The notes: generated by a model not told the origin, from the sequence alone. A stretch of 64,000 nucleotides of DNA from an uncultured Pseudomonadota bacterium (GCA_903928445.1 CAIYRB010000145.1:62001-126000); one strand, 5' to 3'; shown: positions 18,360 through 29,758, counted from the stretch's first letter. A program made the numbers and translations.

Positions 18360-20231
18360 ATGTCGACCAATCTTCGCAACATCTGCATCATCGCGCACGT
18401 TGACCACGGTAAAACCACGCTGGTCGACTTCCTTCTGAAACAGGCCGGCACCTTTCAGGCGCATGAGACGACGGCTGATCGGATGATGGATTCCGACTCC
18501 CAGGAACGCGAGCGCGGCATCACGATTTCGGCAAAGAACGCCTCGTTTATGCTCGGTAAGGTCAAGGTCAACGTTGTTGACACCCCTGGTCACGCCGATT
18601 TTGGCGGTGAAGTTGAGCGCATCATGGACATGGTCGACGGCGCTATTTTGCTCGTTGACGCCGTTGAAGGTCCGTTGCCCCAGACCAGGTTCGTCTTGCA
18701 AAAGGCGATCGAGAAAAATCTGAAAATCGTTCTGTGCATTAACAAAGTCGATCGGCCCGAAGCCGTCGGTAGCAGCATGGTTGCCGAGTGCGTCGATAAG
18801 GCCTTTGACCTGTTCGTCGAGCTGGGCGCTTCCGACGACCAGTGCGACTTCCCGATCATCTATGCCTGCGCCCGCCAAGGCTGGTGCACCGATGATCAGG
18901 CCGCCATCCCGACCTTTCTTGAAGGTGGTGGGGTGCGCACGCTGAAGCCCCTATTCGACAAGATCCTCGACATTCCAGAACCGACCGCCACGGCCGATGG
19001 CGAGATGCAACTACTGGTGTCCAACATCGCCTACTCGGATTACCTGGGTAACCTTGCCCTAGGTCGCATTGCCGCAGGCGGCGTGCGTAAAGGCCAAGAG
19101 CTGCTGCGCCACGGCATCAGTGAGAAGGGCGAGGCCTCGGTGCAGAAATTCCAGGTCTCGCGTATTCTTAGCTATGAGGGAATGAAGCAGGTCGAGGTCG
19201 ATGAGATCAAAGCCGGCGATATTGGCTTGATCGCAGGCTGTGAAATCCTCGAGATCGGTGACACCATCAGCGGCTTGAACGGTGTTGCACTTAAGCGGAT
19301 CAGCGTCGAAGAGCCGACGATGCGGATGATCTTTTCCATCAACACCACGCCCAACTCCGGCCGCGAAGGCAAGGCCATCCAGTCGCGGGAATTGCGCCAG
19401 CGCTTGCTCAATGAAATCCGCAGTAACGTTTCGCTACGCCTTGAAGATACCGAGGTGCCGGACCAGTTCTACATGCTTGGACGCGGTGAATTGCAGTTTG
19501 GTATTCTGATCGAGAAGATGCGCCGCGAGGGTTATGAGTTTATGGTGGGGCGTCCTTCGGTGTTGCTGCGCAGCGAAGATGGCGTCAAGCTCGAGCCAGT
19601 CGAGAAGATGACCTTAGACCTTCCAGAGTCGTGTGCCGGTGAAGTCACTAAGATGTATCAGCAGCGCAAAGGCTCACTGCTGTCCTACGACGAGACCTCG
19701 GCGGCGAGCACCGACGAGAAGCGCGTCCGCTTAACCTTTGAGATCCCGACGCGAGGCATGCTCGGCACCAACTCGATGTACAAAACCGCCACCCGGGGCT
19801 CGGGTTTGATCAGTTCGGAATCCGCCGGATACAAGCCGCATGCTGGGACCATCTTTCATCGCCAAAATGGCAGTTTGATCGCCGACCGGGTCGGTAAGAC
19901 GACGGAATACGCCTTGGCCTCGGTGCAAGAGCGCGGCGTGTTGTTTATCGGTGAGGGTGTCGAGGTCTATGAGGGTATGATCATCGGCGAGTGCGCCAAG
20001 GATAATGACCTCAATGTCAATCCGATCAAGCCGAAAAAGCTCACCAACATGCGCACCACTGGTTCCGATGGGATCACCAACCTCTATGGTATCAAGAAGA
20101 TGAGCTTGGAGAAGTGCATCGAGTGGATCGACGATGATGAGTGGATTGAAGTGACGCCTAAGACCATCCGCCTGCGCAAGAAGATCCTGCCGGCAAATAT
20201 GCGTGGTATTCGTAAGGGCGACCGGGCGTAG
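18360..20231 (+). CDS. typA: Ribosome-associated translational GTPase TypA/BipA
   Basis: A 623-residue GTPase of the EF-G/EF-Tu superfamily that binds the ribosome and assists 50S assembly, especially under stress or cold. G1 is AHVDHGKTTL, the switch I region has RERGITI, G3 is DTPGHADFGGEV, and G4 is NKVDR. Domain 2 (beta barrel) and EF-G-like domains III and V follow, then the TypA-specific C-terminal domain. Length is slightly above the usual ~610. The ATG follows AGGGA. It ends just before a strong bidirectional terminator, so it appears monocistronic. Confidence 0.97.
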   Translation: MSTNLRNICIIAHVDHGKTTLVDFLLKQAGTFQAHETTADRMMDSDSQERERGITISAKNASFMLGKVKVNVVDTPGHADFGGEVERIMDMVDGAILLVDAVEGPLPQTRFVLQKAIEKNLKIVLCINKVDRPEAVGSSMVAECVDKAFDLFVELGASDDQCDFPIIYACARQGWCTDDQAAIPTFLEGGGVRTLKPLFDKILDIPEPTATADGEMQLLVSNIAYSDYLGNLALGRIAAGGVRKGQELLRHGISEKGEASVQKFQVSRILSYEGMKQVEVDEIKAGDIGLIAGCEILEIGDTISGLNGVALKRISVEEPTMRMIFSINTTPNSGREGKAIQSRELRQRLLNEIRSNVSLRLEDTEVPDQFYMLGRGELQFGILIEKMRREGYEFMVGRPSVLLRSEDGVKLEPVEKMTLDLPESCAGEVTKMYQQRKGSLLSYDETSAASTDEKRVRLTFEIPTRGMLGTNSMYKTATRGSGLISSESAGYKPHAGTIFHRQNGSLIADRVGKTTEYALASVQERGVLFIGEGVEVYEGMIIGECAKDNDLNVNPIKPKKLTNMRTTGSDGITNLYGIKKMSLEKCIEWIDDDEWIEVTPKTIRLRKKILPANMRGIRKGDRA

Positions 20232-20250
20232 AGGCTTGTCGGTGCTGGGG

Positions 20251-20278
20251 TGCGGAGCGACCGCGAAGTCGCTCCGCA
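20251..20278. terminator. Bidirectional terminator between typA and the 44-aa gene
   Basis: A perfect 11-bp stem (TGCGGAGCGAC / GTCGCTCCGCA) with a 6-nt loop (CGCGAA) lies between two convergent genes. On the + strand a T-containing tract (GGTCTTACTTTTT) follows. Confidence 0.8.
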
Positions 20279-20282
20279 GGTC

Positions 20283-20417
20283 TTACTTTTTGCCCGCTTT
20301 GCCCGTATTCGCCGCCTTGGCATCTTTGCTGGCTTGAGCTGCCTTAGCGGCATTTGCCTTGTCGTCGATCTTTTTCTTTTCAGCCTTTTGCTTGTCCTTA
20401 GGACTTTTGTCACCCAT
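20283..20417 (-). CDS. 44-residue lysine/alanine-rich basic protein (MGDKSPK... family)
   Basis: Too short for the ORF track. The minus strand reads MGDKSPKDKQKAEKKK, then an Ala/Lys/Asp stretch, ending NTGKAGKK. An AAGGAG site stands 6 nt before ATG 20417; the in-frame ATG at 20423 touches the site and is too close. Small proteins opening with MGDKSPK and rich in Lys/Ala/Gln occur as hypothetical proteins in diverse bacteria; their function is not established, and the composition suggests a nucleic-acid or ribosome-binding, mostly disordered peptide. Convergent with typA and sharing its terminator. Confidence 0.75.
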   Translation of the reverse strand: MGDKSPKDKQKAEKKKIDDKANAAKAAQASKDAKAANTGKAGKK

Positions 20418-20656
20418 CGCCATCTCCTTAGGTTGAGCTTGTATCAGCCGCTTGATCATAGCCCTATTCCCTGGTGATTGCCCACTAATTCAAATCCCCG
20501 CGGGCCGCCTTGGTCTTGCGCTTGGGACTTAAGAAAATGTTGATTCCTCTGCAAGTCTAAGCAGATACCTAGCAAGAAAAGTTCTCTGCAAATTTCCCTA
20601 AGGTTGTGGCCGGATTGTTCCGAATACCACCTAGTGAGTTTATAGAGGACCATCCT

Positions 20657-22120
20657 ATGCAACTTTCGACGACCCCAGACGACTTAGACACCCAGGCTAG
20701 CCCTCAGCCGCTGGCTCGACACCTTGCGGCAGCGCTCATGGCCGCTAAGAATTTTACTCCTAGTCGGCCATGGGAGCAGGTTCCCTTGGTAGCCTCGCTT
20801 GTCCAGATGCTTACCCTTGAGCCGTCCTTACGGCGCACCTACGCTCATGCGAGGCGGCTGCTACGTGGTCAGCCTGATGTAGCTAAGGTCGTCGAAGCGG
20901 CTAATCTGTTCCGGATCCGGGGCCTCCACGATGAGGCCGCAGCGATATTGTTGCATTTTAATATGTTTGAACAAGCAGCAAAAATCATGCTGCACCATAA
21001 CCTCCCCGAGCGCGCTGGTCAGATCTACGCGCAGGCTTTGCAGTGGGAACGCGCCGCGTTTTGCTTTGGTCAGGCAGGCCTATGGCAGAAGGCCGCCCAG
21101 ACCTGCGTCGGAGGTCGCGATTTCGCCACGGCCGCCGATTATTATGCCAGAGCTGGCGCCCTACAAGAGGCTGCACAGTGCTGTATCAAGGCTGGAAACA
21201 TGGGGGGCGCCTTTCGCTTTTACGGCCTTCTAGGCGAGATCGATAATGCCGCGGTCGTACTAAAGCAGTGGCGTCTGTATGAACGCGAGGACTGTATCCA
21301 AAGCAAATTGACCGATGCGGACCGCGAGATGCTGGACAAGATCACAGCAGGCAACAGCACCGTGACGCTTCATCCGGTTGGAATCAGCGACGTTGCCTCG
21401 GCGCAACCCGAGATTAGAGCAGCGAAGCTAGCACCCGGTGACGCGGCAGCAGCCATTGGCCAGCGCTTTGCCGCCGCGCACCTCACTGCAGCCACGGCGC
21501 AACAAGTCGCCCCGACGGCGCCATTATCTGAGCCTAGGGAGGCGGCCAAGCAGGTGGTGCAGGCTCCGGGCGATACATCATTTATGACTAATCCCGGCGT
21601 GGTTATGATGGACGGTGCATTGGATTTGGGCGGCGACGGTGAATACCGCCCATCTTGGCTCGATGCGCCGACCATGGTCGCGCCCTTGTCCGGTGGCAAG
21701 CTCGACGTAGCCGATTTCTTTCAGCATTTCTCTCGCACCGACCGCGATAAATTGTGGCAACTAGGGCAGGTCATCGATTGTGCGGAGGGTGAGGTGATCG
21801 TCGATTTTGATGACGAGCCTCCAGGCCTATACACGGTCTTGGACGGTAACCTGGCGATCTATAAAGACCGTGGTCAGGGTCAACGTCCTGTTGACCTCAT
21901 CGGCGCTAAAGTGAGCTTCGGTCAGTTTTGGGCGGTGATGCGACTAAAATCACATGTACGAGTGACAGCAGTCAAAGCCTGCAAGGTTCACATGATCTCG
22001 CGCCATGACTTAGTGAAAGCGATGCGGCGAAACGATCCGTCGCACCTTGGTTTGCGCCAGACATTTATGGCAGTCCTTCTCCAACACCTACAGTCCAGTA
22101 TCCTTATTAAAAATATGTAG
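20657..22120 (+). CDS. TPR-like repeat protein with C-terminal cyclic-nucleotide-binding-like domain
   Basis: About 487 residues from ATG 20657 (GAGGA 8 nt upstream; the track's longer start is not supported). Residues ~70-225 form TPR/Sel1-like helical hairpins with repeated AAxCxxxAG units (AAAILLHFNMFEQAAKIML, RAAFCFGQAGLWQKAAQ). A linker of ~120 residues is followed by a cNMP-binding-like beta roll (~360-487). In the phosphate-binding cassette the expected FGE...RxA is FGQFWAVMRLKSHVRV: Glu is replaced and the phosphate-contacting Arg is not in place, so cyclic-nucleotide binding is doubtful. No DNA-binding domain. It has a paralogue at 47814-49631. It lies 8 nt before an HD-GYP gene, suggesting a joint signalling role. 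Confidence 0.8.
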   Translation: MQLSTTPDDLDTQASPQPLARHLAAALMAAKNFTPSRPWEQVPLVASLVQMLTLEPSLRRTYAHARRLLRGQPDVAKVVEAANLFRIRGLHDEAAAILLHFNMFEQAAKIMLHHNLPERAGQIYAQALQWERAAFCFGQAGLWQKAAQTCVGGRDFATAADYYARAGALQEAAQCCIKAGNMGGAFRFYGLLGEIDNAAVVLKQWRLYEREDCIQSKLTDADREMLDKITAGNSTVTLHPVGISDVASAQPEIRAAKLAPGDAAAAIGQRFAAAHLTAATAQQVAPTAPLSEPREAAKQVVQAPGDTSFMTNPGVVMMDGALDLGGDGEYRPSWLDAPTMVAPLSGGKLDVADFFQHFSRTDRDKLWQLGQVIDCAEGEVIVDFDDEPPGLYTVLDGNLAIYKDRGQGQRPVDLIGAKVSFGQFWAVMRLKSHVRVTAVKACKVHMISRHDLVKAMRRNDPSHLGLRQTFMAVLLQHLQSSILIKNM

Positions 22121-22128
22121 AGGCACCT

Positions 22129-23247
22129 ATGATCGGCACCAATACTAAAATCAACACTTTGCCGGTCGACCTGAACCGTGAGGATCATGATTTTATCCTG
22201 CGCTCTTTTCGGATAGTTAGTGAGGCGAAGGATTTGCGTGCGGCCACGCGTGGTTTGATCGCTAGCCTCGAGGACCAAGCTCCGGGGGTGGCTGGAGCCG
22301 CCTTATTTCTCTGCGACGAAAAGTCCAAGCGAATGGTGCCGCATGCATCGCAGCGGTTTTCGGGCTTTCCCGGTCGGTTCCAAATTTCGCAGAGCTTGCT
22401 GCGGCAATCATGGCGTGAGCGCACGGTGGTATGGTGTCGACTTGACCAAGCCGACTGGGGCCCGCCACAATTGATCTGTGTCATGCCCATCAACTACGCG
22501 TCTTCCGCCAGCGGCCTGTTGCATATCGAGTTCGTCGGCGTCGAACAAGCCCAAGCAAGCGATTTGGTCCGCTCCGCGCTGGTGCTCCTAGAGTTTTGCG
22601 CACCGGTACTGGAGCTACTCAAAGTACGCGGAGGCGACAACGCCGCCATGCTTGGCATGGCGCAGTCGATCAACGCGTCGATCGAGGCCAAGGACACGTA
22701 CACCAGCGGTCACTCCGAGCGGGTCGCACGCTTCACCGACGTACTGGCTGAGGCCATGGGCATGGAATCCCAGCAGCGCCAACTGCTTTATGTTAGTGCG
22801 CTCTGCCACGATGTCGGAAAGATCGGCGTGTCGGAACACATTCTGCGCAAGCCTTCGCTTCTTTCCAGCGAGGAGTATAGCGAAATGCAACGCCATCCGA
22901 CCATCGGCGCGACCATCGTCAAAGACTTACCCGGATCAAATCTCATCCTCGGGGGCATCAAACATCATCACGAACGGTGGGATGGTACGGGCTACCCAAG
23001 TGGACTGGTTGGCGAAGCGATCCCATTGTTCGCGCGCATCATCGCGGTGACCGATGCCTTTGACGCGATGACTTCTGGACGCTCCTACTCGGGCTTTGTC
23101 GAGCAAGAAAAGGCCGTGGCGCATTTGACCAAATGTACCGACCTATTTGATCCGAAAATCTTAGAGGTTCTGTACCAGACCAACGAAGCTGGAAGTTTGA
23201 CCACGCGCACCGGTACCAATACCAAGCGGACGATGCAATCCGCCTGA
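22129..23247 (+). CDS. HD-GYP domain cyclic-di-GMP phosphodiesterase
   Basis: A 372-residue cytosolic protein. Residues ~20-165 look like a GAF-type sensor domain (LFLCDEKSKRMVPHA..., then a long strand-rich part). Residues ~185-350 are HD-GYP: HSERVARF, CHDVGKIGV with the metal-binding HD, HHHERWDGTGYP containing the diagnostic HHE and GYP elements, and ITDAFDAMTS-like VTDAFDAMTSGR. All key residues are present, so hydrolysis of cyclic di-GMP (or a related dinucleotide) is likely. It follows the TPR/cNMP-like gene by 8 nt and is presumably cotranscribed; that protein may be its partner or input module. Confidence 0.9.
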   Translation: MIGTNTKINTLPVDLNREDHDFILRSFRIVSEAKDLRAATRGLIASLEDQAPGVAGAALFLCDEKSKRMVPHASQRFSGFPGRFQISQSLLRQSWRERTVVWCRLDQADWGPPQLICVMPINYASSASGLLHIEFVGVEQAQASDLVRSALVLLEFCAPVLELLKVRGGDNAAMLGMAQSINASIEAKDTYTSGHSERVARFTDVLAEAMGMESQQRQLLYVSALCHDVGKIGVSEHILRKPSLLSSEEYSEMQRHPTIGATIVKDLPGSNLILGGIKHHHERWDGTGYPSGLVGEAIPLFARIIAVTDAFDAMTSGRSYSGFVEQEKAVAHLTKCTDLFDPKILEVLYQTNEAGSLTTRTGTNTKRTMQSA

Positions 23248-23259
23248 TGCCTAGCCGGG

Positions 23260-24907
<1,648 letters not shown>

Positions 24908-24982
24908 TTCAATCATCCTTATGTTGTCGTTGGATTGATCTCGCGCCGGTTGACCATGATTGGTGCCGCGGCAGACGAGCTG

Positions 24983-26059
24983 CTAGCGACCGGCGCTAGT
25001 GATTTCCTGCATCAACTCGGCCCATGATGCGGTGAACGCGGCGGCGCCTTCGTCTTGGAGCTGTTTAGCTAGTGCCTGGAGGTCAATCCCGGCCTGTTTA
25101 AACGCGGCCAGTTGCGCCTCACTGTCGCCTCCGCCCGGCGCCATGAGCGTGCTCGGTCGACCGTGGTCGCCCAGTGCCTTAAGGGTGGCCTCAGGCATGG
25201 TATTGATCGTCAAGGGCGCAGCCAGACCCTCGACATAGATCAGGTCCGAGACTTGGGGATCCTTGCTCCCGGTGCTGGCCCATAGGAGCCTTTGCGGGCG
25301 TGCGCCCAGATTGGCCAGGCGTAGCCATCTTGGCGTGTTGAGTAGCTCGCAGTAGGCGTGGTAGGTCTGCTGCGAGGTCGCCAGACCAAGTTTATTCCGC
25401 AGGTGGACCGGGACTTTTTTGCTCACCGCCACGTCCCAGCGGCTGACAAACACCGAAGCGACCGAGGCCACATGCGGATTCAGTCCGGCTTGCACTCGTC
25501 GTTCAATGCCGTTTTGGTAGGCGTTCGCGGCAGCGAGGTATTGCTCGCGAGAAAACAGCAGGGTGACATTAACCGGTACACCGGCAAAGATGCACGCCTC
25601 GATGGCGCTGAGTCCTGCCGCTGTTCCAGGTATCTTGATAAACAAATTAGGTTGGCCGGCCTGCTTGAATAGCTGCTGCGCCGTCTGCGTAGTCGCCGCT
25701 GCATCGGCCACCAGAAGCGGCGACACCTCTAGCGAGACCCAGCCATCGACCCCATCTGAGCGCTGAAAGATCGGCCGAAAGACCTTGGCGGCCGCGCTGA
25801 GATCTTCACAGGCGAGATCGAAAAAAATCTCTTCATCGCTTCTGCCGGCTTGGCGTTTGGCGATGATGGCGGCGGTGTAATCGCCCTGTTTAAACGCTTT
25901 GGCAAAGATCGTCGGATTTGAGGTCAAGCCAGTGACTGCGTACTTCTTGAGGTAGGTCTCCAAGCCGCCGTTGTGCAGAAGGCTTCGGGTAATGTAGTCG
26001 AGCCAAAGACTTTGGCCCAAATCATGGAGCGTTTGGCAGGCGGCAGTCACTTCGGGCAT
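24983..26059 (-). CDS. tal: Transaldolase
   Basis: A 358-residue cytosolic enzyme of the pentose phosphate pathway that transfers dihydroxyacetone between sugar phosphates. The TGLTSNPTIF motif near the N-terminus and NLFIKIPGT, whose Lys forms the Schiff base with substrate, are both present, as are the TINTMPEATL and DGVDGWVSLEV segments. Length fits the class found with Pgi in actinobacterial and cyanobacterial-type operons or fusions. It precedes pgi in the same direction, so the two form a sugar-phosphate operon. GGAG precedes the ATG. Confidence 0.95.
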   Translation of the reverse strand: MPEVTAACQTLHDLGQSLWLDYITRSLLHNGGLETYLKKYAVTGLTSNPTIFAKAFKQGDYTAAIIAKRQAGRSDEEIFFDLACEDLSAAAKVFRPIFQRSDGVDGWVSLEVSPLLVADAAATTQTAQQLFKQAGQPNLFIKIPGTAAGLSAIEACIFAGVPVNVTLLFSREQYLAAANAYQNGIERRVQAGLNPHVASVASVFVSRWDVAVSKKVPVHLRNKLGLATSQQTYHAYCELLNTPRWLRLANLGARPQRLLWASTGSKDPQVSDLIYVEGLAAPLTINTMPEATLKALGDHGRPSTLMAPGGGDSEAQLAAFKQAGIDLQALAKQLQDEGAAAFTASWAELMQEITSAGR

Positions 26060-26159
26060 CGCTAGGCTCCGGGTTAGGCAACCGTCGGTTTGGGAGACGG
26101 CTTAGTCGCTCCTAGCATAGGGCGGTTCGCTTCACGGAACAATTGTAACATCATGGGTG

Positions 26160-27029
26160 CTAGCCCTTGCAGCTCTGAAAGGTGACGGCCTTGACCCATT
26201 GTCGCACCTGCGCGCCACGGCTGCCCTCCTGACCTGGCAGCCGCTTAAAGATCCACAGGCGTAAATCAGCGGCTGGCAAGGTCATCGCTGTGCGCTGTAC
26301 CAGGTTGCAGTCGGTTAGGCGTAGCAAGCGCTGCGAGAGGCGTTGGTATGCTATTGGCGCAGTCGTCGCAAAGCTGGCCAAAGTCTGCAGTTCCTCGGCT
26401 TGGGCTTCCCGGTCGTGTTCGACCTCGATCGCCGCGTCTAATCTGGTAATCACCTGGTCCGTTGGGATGACTCCGCTCATGCCCAAGGCATTGGCTGCGA
26501 CGAGCCGCACGGCGCTAGCCGGGTTACTATCCCGGTCATTATCCTTTGCTGTGGCCTTGGCTGCGGCCTTGGTTGTCAGCAGGTTGAGTGCAGCCTCGGC
26601 GCCGACTTGTCCTTCAGCAGCGAGACGGTAGGCGGTCACCAACGGAGCCAGCTCGTTAGCCTTGGTCGGATCCGGGCGTTCGGTCGAGGCCAGCAAAGTA
26701 AATAAATCAATGTTTATAGCCGGCGCGCCTTCCTGGCGGGCAAGCAGCAGTGCGATCAAGGCACGCCGGCCTCGTTCCCGGAATTTGCCACTGCTATGCT
26801 CGATCATGGTTCGGCGCAGGTGCTGTAGAAAGGGCACTAAGACGGCGTCTGGGGCGGCAATGTAGGGGCTTAGGGCCTTGATGCTGGCGACCGCGTCGTC
26901 GCCTTCACAGATCAGCTGGACGGCGTCCTCCTCTGGATTTTGTTTAGCGCCATCGGCGCGCGTCACAAGCGGACCAAAGGCTACGGCGACTAGGCTCAGG
27001 GCCAAGCCAAGAGGCACATATTTGTCCAT
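26160..27029 (-). CDS. Exported helical (HEAT-like) repeat protein
   Basis: About 289 residues from ATG 27029, which follows AAAGGAG. A signal peptide (LGLALSLVAVAFGPLVTRADG) suggests a periplasmic location. The mature part is almost entirely alpha-helical and Ala/Leu-rich, with HEAT-like phrases (AVRLVAANALGMSGVIP, AEELQTLASFATTAP) and two Cys in the C-terminal half (TDCN, QSCKG). No enzyme motif. It stands 100 nt upstream of tal on the same strand and divergent from the sugar transporter. Confidence 0.75.
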   Translation of the reverse strand: MDKYVPLGLALSLVAVAFGPLVTRADGAKQNPEEDAVQLICEGDDAVASIKALSPYIAAPDAVLVPFLQHLRRTMIEHSSGKFRERGRRALIALLLARQEGAPAINIDLFTLLASTERPDPTKANELAPLVTAYRLAAEGQVGAEAALNLLTTKAAAKATAKDNDRDSNPASAVRLVAANALGMSGVIPTDQVITRLDAAIEVEHDREAQAEELQTLASFATTAPIAYQRLSQRLLRLTDCNLVQRTAMTLPAADLRLWIFKRLPGQEGSRGAQVRQWVKAVTFQSCKG

Positions 27030-27256
27030 GGGATGCTCCTTTAAGCTCAGCCTAGACCGGATTGGTTGCAGTCGGCAACATCGTGCCAAGACCGGCGCCA
27101 ACGTGGCCGCCGGGGCGGCAGGTTCTAAACATCTAGGAGTCGAGCCAAAAAACTGGTACCATCTGCCTCCCTGGAAGGCATCGGGGGTATTTAGAAAGTC
27201 CAATTATTTCAAATTCTTGTGTTTGTAACTCAAGATAACACAGTCCTGGAGTTCAA

Positions 27257-28522
27257 GTGGCATTTATCGCAACGTCCCACAGCGGCACAGCGGGAGCCTC
27301 AAACAGCACCGCCCGCATAGGCCTCATCGCTTTAACCCTATTGTTCTTTGTTTGGGGCTTTCTAACGGCGCTCAACGACGTGCTACTGCCGCACCTTCGG
27401 GCCGTGTTCTCATTGACCTACGCCGAGAGTGCGCTGATTCAAACGGCGTTTTTCTTGGCTTACTTCATCAGTTCGTTGCCGTCCTCGGCGATCATTGCAC
27501 GCATCGGCTACAAAGGCGGCTTGGCCGTCGGCCTGGTATTTATGGCCATAGGCGCCTTAATGTTCTTACCGGCAGCGTCTTTGGTGTCGTTTCCGTTGTT
27601 TCTGGCCGCACTATTTGTCCTTGGCTCTGGAATCACCCTGTTACAGGTCGCTGCCAATCCCTACGTCACCATGCTCGGGGCACCTGAGGGCGCGGCAGCA
27701 CGACTGACTTTGACGCAGGCTTTCAACTCTTTTGGCACCACTATTGCACCGATCATCGGCGGTAGTTTGATCCTTTCCGCCGTGACGTCTACTGGGACTG
27801 GCGACCAAGTGGCGCACGCTGCAGAGCAGGCCTCAGCCGTGCGCGGACCCTATCTTGCGATCGCTTTGGCGCTGTTCGCGATGGCCATCGCGTTTTACTT
27901 TCTGCGTTTGCCCGAGCCCAGTGAAGAGCCGGCCAAGCCGACTTGGACGACGTTTAAGCAATGCTTTGCCAAACCTCGCCTCTCGCTTGGCGTGCTCGCA
28001 ATATTTATCTATGTCGGGACCGAGGTCTCGATCGGCAGCTTTTTAATCAATTTCATCACCGCTGCAGTCGGTGTCAGCGTCGTCGCTGCGGCGCATATGG
28101 TGAGCTTCTATTGGGGTGGTGCCATGGTCGGGCGCTTTATCGGTAGCTTGCTACTTCGCCGGGTGCAGCCCTCGGTACTCTTGGCGGTCGTATCGGTCAC
28201 CGCGTGCGCACTGATCGGCCTCAGTTGGGCGACAACCGGCTACACCTCGGTGTACGCCTTGATCGCCGTTGGCCTGTGCAATGCGATCATGTTTCCCATC
28301 ATCTTCTCGCTTGGCGTTGAGGGCCTGGGCCGTCTTAGTGGCATCGGCTCCAGCTTACTCGTCCAAGCAATTGTCGGTGGCGCCGTCATCCCCCTGGTTA
28401 TCGGCGCTCTTGCTGATCGCCTGGGTTTAGGCAATGCCCTCGCATTTTGCATCGCTTCCTACGTCTGCATCGGTCTGTACGGCGTCTACACGCGGGGTCA
28501 GTCACTTCCGGCAACACCCTGA
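27257..28522 (+). CDS. MFS sugar transporter, FucP/GluP (glucose/galactose-fucose:H+ symporter) type
   Basis: A 421-residue inner-membrane protein with about twelve hydrophobic segments. It shows FHS-subfamily hallmarks: FFVWGFLTALNDVLLPHL in helix 1, the QTAFFLAYFISSLPSS helix 2, GSGITLLQVAANPYVTMLG in helix 4 and LTQAFNSFGTTIAPIIGG in helix 5. A GTG start at 27257 follows TGGAG at 5 nt. These transporters couple sugar uptake to protons; the exact sugar cannot be read from sequence alone. Proximity to pgi and tal agrees with a sugar-utilisation role. Confidence 0.9.
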   Translation: MAFIATSHSGTAGASNSTARIGLIALTLLFFVWGFLTALNDVLLPHLRAVFSLTYAESALIQTAFFLAYFISSLPSSAIIARIGYKGGLAVGLVFMAIGALMFLPAASLVSFPLFLAALFVLGSGITLLQVAANPYVTMLGAPEGAAARLTLTQAFNSFGTTIAPIIGGSLILSAVTSTGTGDQVAHAAEQASAVRGPYLAIALALFAMAIAFYFLRLPEPSEEPAKPTWTTFKQCFAKPRLSLGVLAIFIYVGTEVSIGSFLINFITAAVGVSVVAAAHMVSFYWGGAMVGRFIGSLLLRRVQPSVLLAVVSVTACALIGLSWATTGYTSVYALIAVGLCNAIMFPIIFSLGVEGLGRLSGIGSSLLVQAIVGGAVIPLVIGALADRLGLGNALAFCIASYVCIGLYGVYTRGQSLPATP

Positions 28523-28567
28523 ACTGACTCAAAGCTTGCAGCAACCGTCCCCAAGCCAGGTCGCTGA

Positions 28568-29758
28568 CTATGCGCCGGCTGGCCGCATGCTGAGTGCCGC
28601 CCGCCCGGTTTTAGCCTTGTGGCGCGCATGCTCCACCGAGTCGCCGGTCGCCGTCACCACAGCCATCCTTCGTCCAGGAGTTGACTCGGGCTTGCCAAAA
28701 AGTCGTACATCGACTCCAGGCACCGCGAGAACCTGTTCCAAGCCGTCGAACACCGGTGCAACACAGGCGCTTGGGGCTTTAAAGGCAGCACTGGCGCCGT
28801 TGCTATGGCGCACGATCTGCGCCACCGGAAGCCCCAGGATAGCCCGAGCGTGCAGTGCAAACTCACTCCAGACTTGGGTGGCGATGGTGACGAGTCCCGT
28901 GTCGTGTGGACGCGGACTCACTTCGCTAAAGAGGACCTGGTCATCTTCCAACAAAAAGAGCTCGACGCCAAAAATACCGTAGCCACCAAGACGAGCGGTG
29001 ACTGCCGCGGCGATGGCCTTGGCGCGCTCTAGTTGCAGCGGTGATAGCGCATGTGGTTGCCAGCTTTCGACATAGTCGCCGTCGACTTGCAAGTGGCCAA
29101 TAGGATCGCAAAACTGCGTACCATTGATCGTTCTCAAAGTGAGCAAGGTGATCTCACTGACGAACTTTACGAAGCCTTCGACGATGATCCGGCCCTCACC
29201 TGCACGACCGCCACTTTGCGCATAATCCCAGCAGCGACGCAGGTCGTTCGCCGTTTTGGCGACCGATTGACCCTTACCGCTAGAGCTCATAATCGGTTTG
29301 ATCACGACCGGCAGGCCGATGCGCTCCGCGGCCTGCACCAATTCGTCATAACTGTCGGCAAATGCGTAGGGCGTGGTCGCTAGGCCTAGCTCTTCGGCAG
29401 CCAGGCGGCGGATGCCCTCGCGATTCATCGTTAAAAATGCCGCCGTGGCCGTAGGCACAACGTTCCAGCCGGCAGCTTCGAGCTGCACTAGGCGCTCAGT
29501 GGCGATCGCCTCGATCTCCGGTACGATCAACGCGGGACGCTCCATCCGAATGACGCGCTCCAGGGCGTCGCCATCGAGCATATCAAGCACATGCGAGCGG
29601 TGCGCGACCTGCATCGCTGGCGCACCTTCGTAGCGGTCGCAGGCGATCACTTCGGCCCCTAGGCGCATCAGTTCGATAGCGACTTCTTTGCCGAGTTCGC
29701 CACTGCCTAGCATAAGGACGCGGGTGGCGGATGGTGTAAGCGGGGTGCCGATGGACAT
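28568..29758 (-). CDS. purT: Formate-dependent GAR transformylase (PurT)
   Basis: About 396 residues; ATP-grasp enzyme that makes formylglycinamide ribonucleotide from GAR, formate and ATP in purine synthesis, without folate. Family marks: [15 protein letters not shown] at the start, SSSGKGQS in the ATP-binding loop, [26 protein letters not shown] in the ATP-grasp core. The track begins at TTG 29770; ATG 29758 with GAGG at about 7 nt is the better start. Convergent with the sugar transporter. Confidence 0.95.
   Translation of the reverse strand: MSIGTPLTPSATRVLMLGSGELGKEVAIELMRLGAEVIACDRYEGAPAMQVAHRSHVLDMLDGDALERVIRMERPALIVPEIEAIATERLVQLEAAGWNVVPTATAAFLTMNREGIRRLAAEELGLATTPYAFADSYDELVQAAERIGLPVVIKPIMSSSGKGQSVAKTANDLRRCWDYAQSGGRAGEGRIIVEGFVKFVSEITLLTLRTINGTQFCDPIGHLQVDGDYVESWQPHALSPLQLERAKAIAAAVTARLGGYGIFGVELFLLEDDQVLFSEVSPRPHDTGLVTIATQVWSEFALHARAILGLPVAQIVRHSNGASAAFKAPSACVAPVFDGLEQVLAVPGVDVRLFGKPESTPGRRMAVVTATGDSVEHARHKAKTGRAALSMRPAGA

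Noticed and set aside
18240-18878. 212-aa minus-strand ORF over the typA start
   Set aside because: It lies antisense to the conserved TypA G domain; a mirror effect of high-GC codon bias.
20084-20413. 109-aa minus-strand ORF
   Set aside because: It runs in a different frame from the real 44-aa gene and mostly antisense to typA; the lysine/arginine richness comes from the overlapping real gene.
20657-22120. Idea that the cNMP domain protein is a CRP/FNR-type transcription factor
   Set aside because: No helix-turn-helix follows the beta roll, and the N-terminal part is TPR-like, so a DNA-binding role is not supported.
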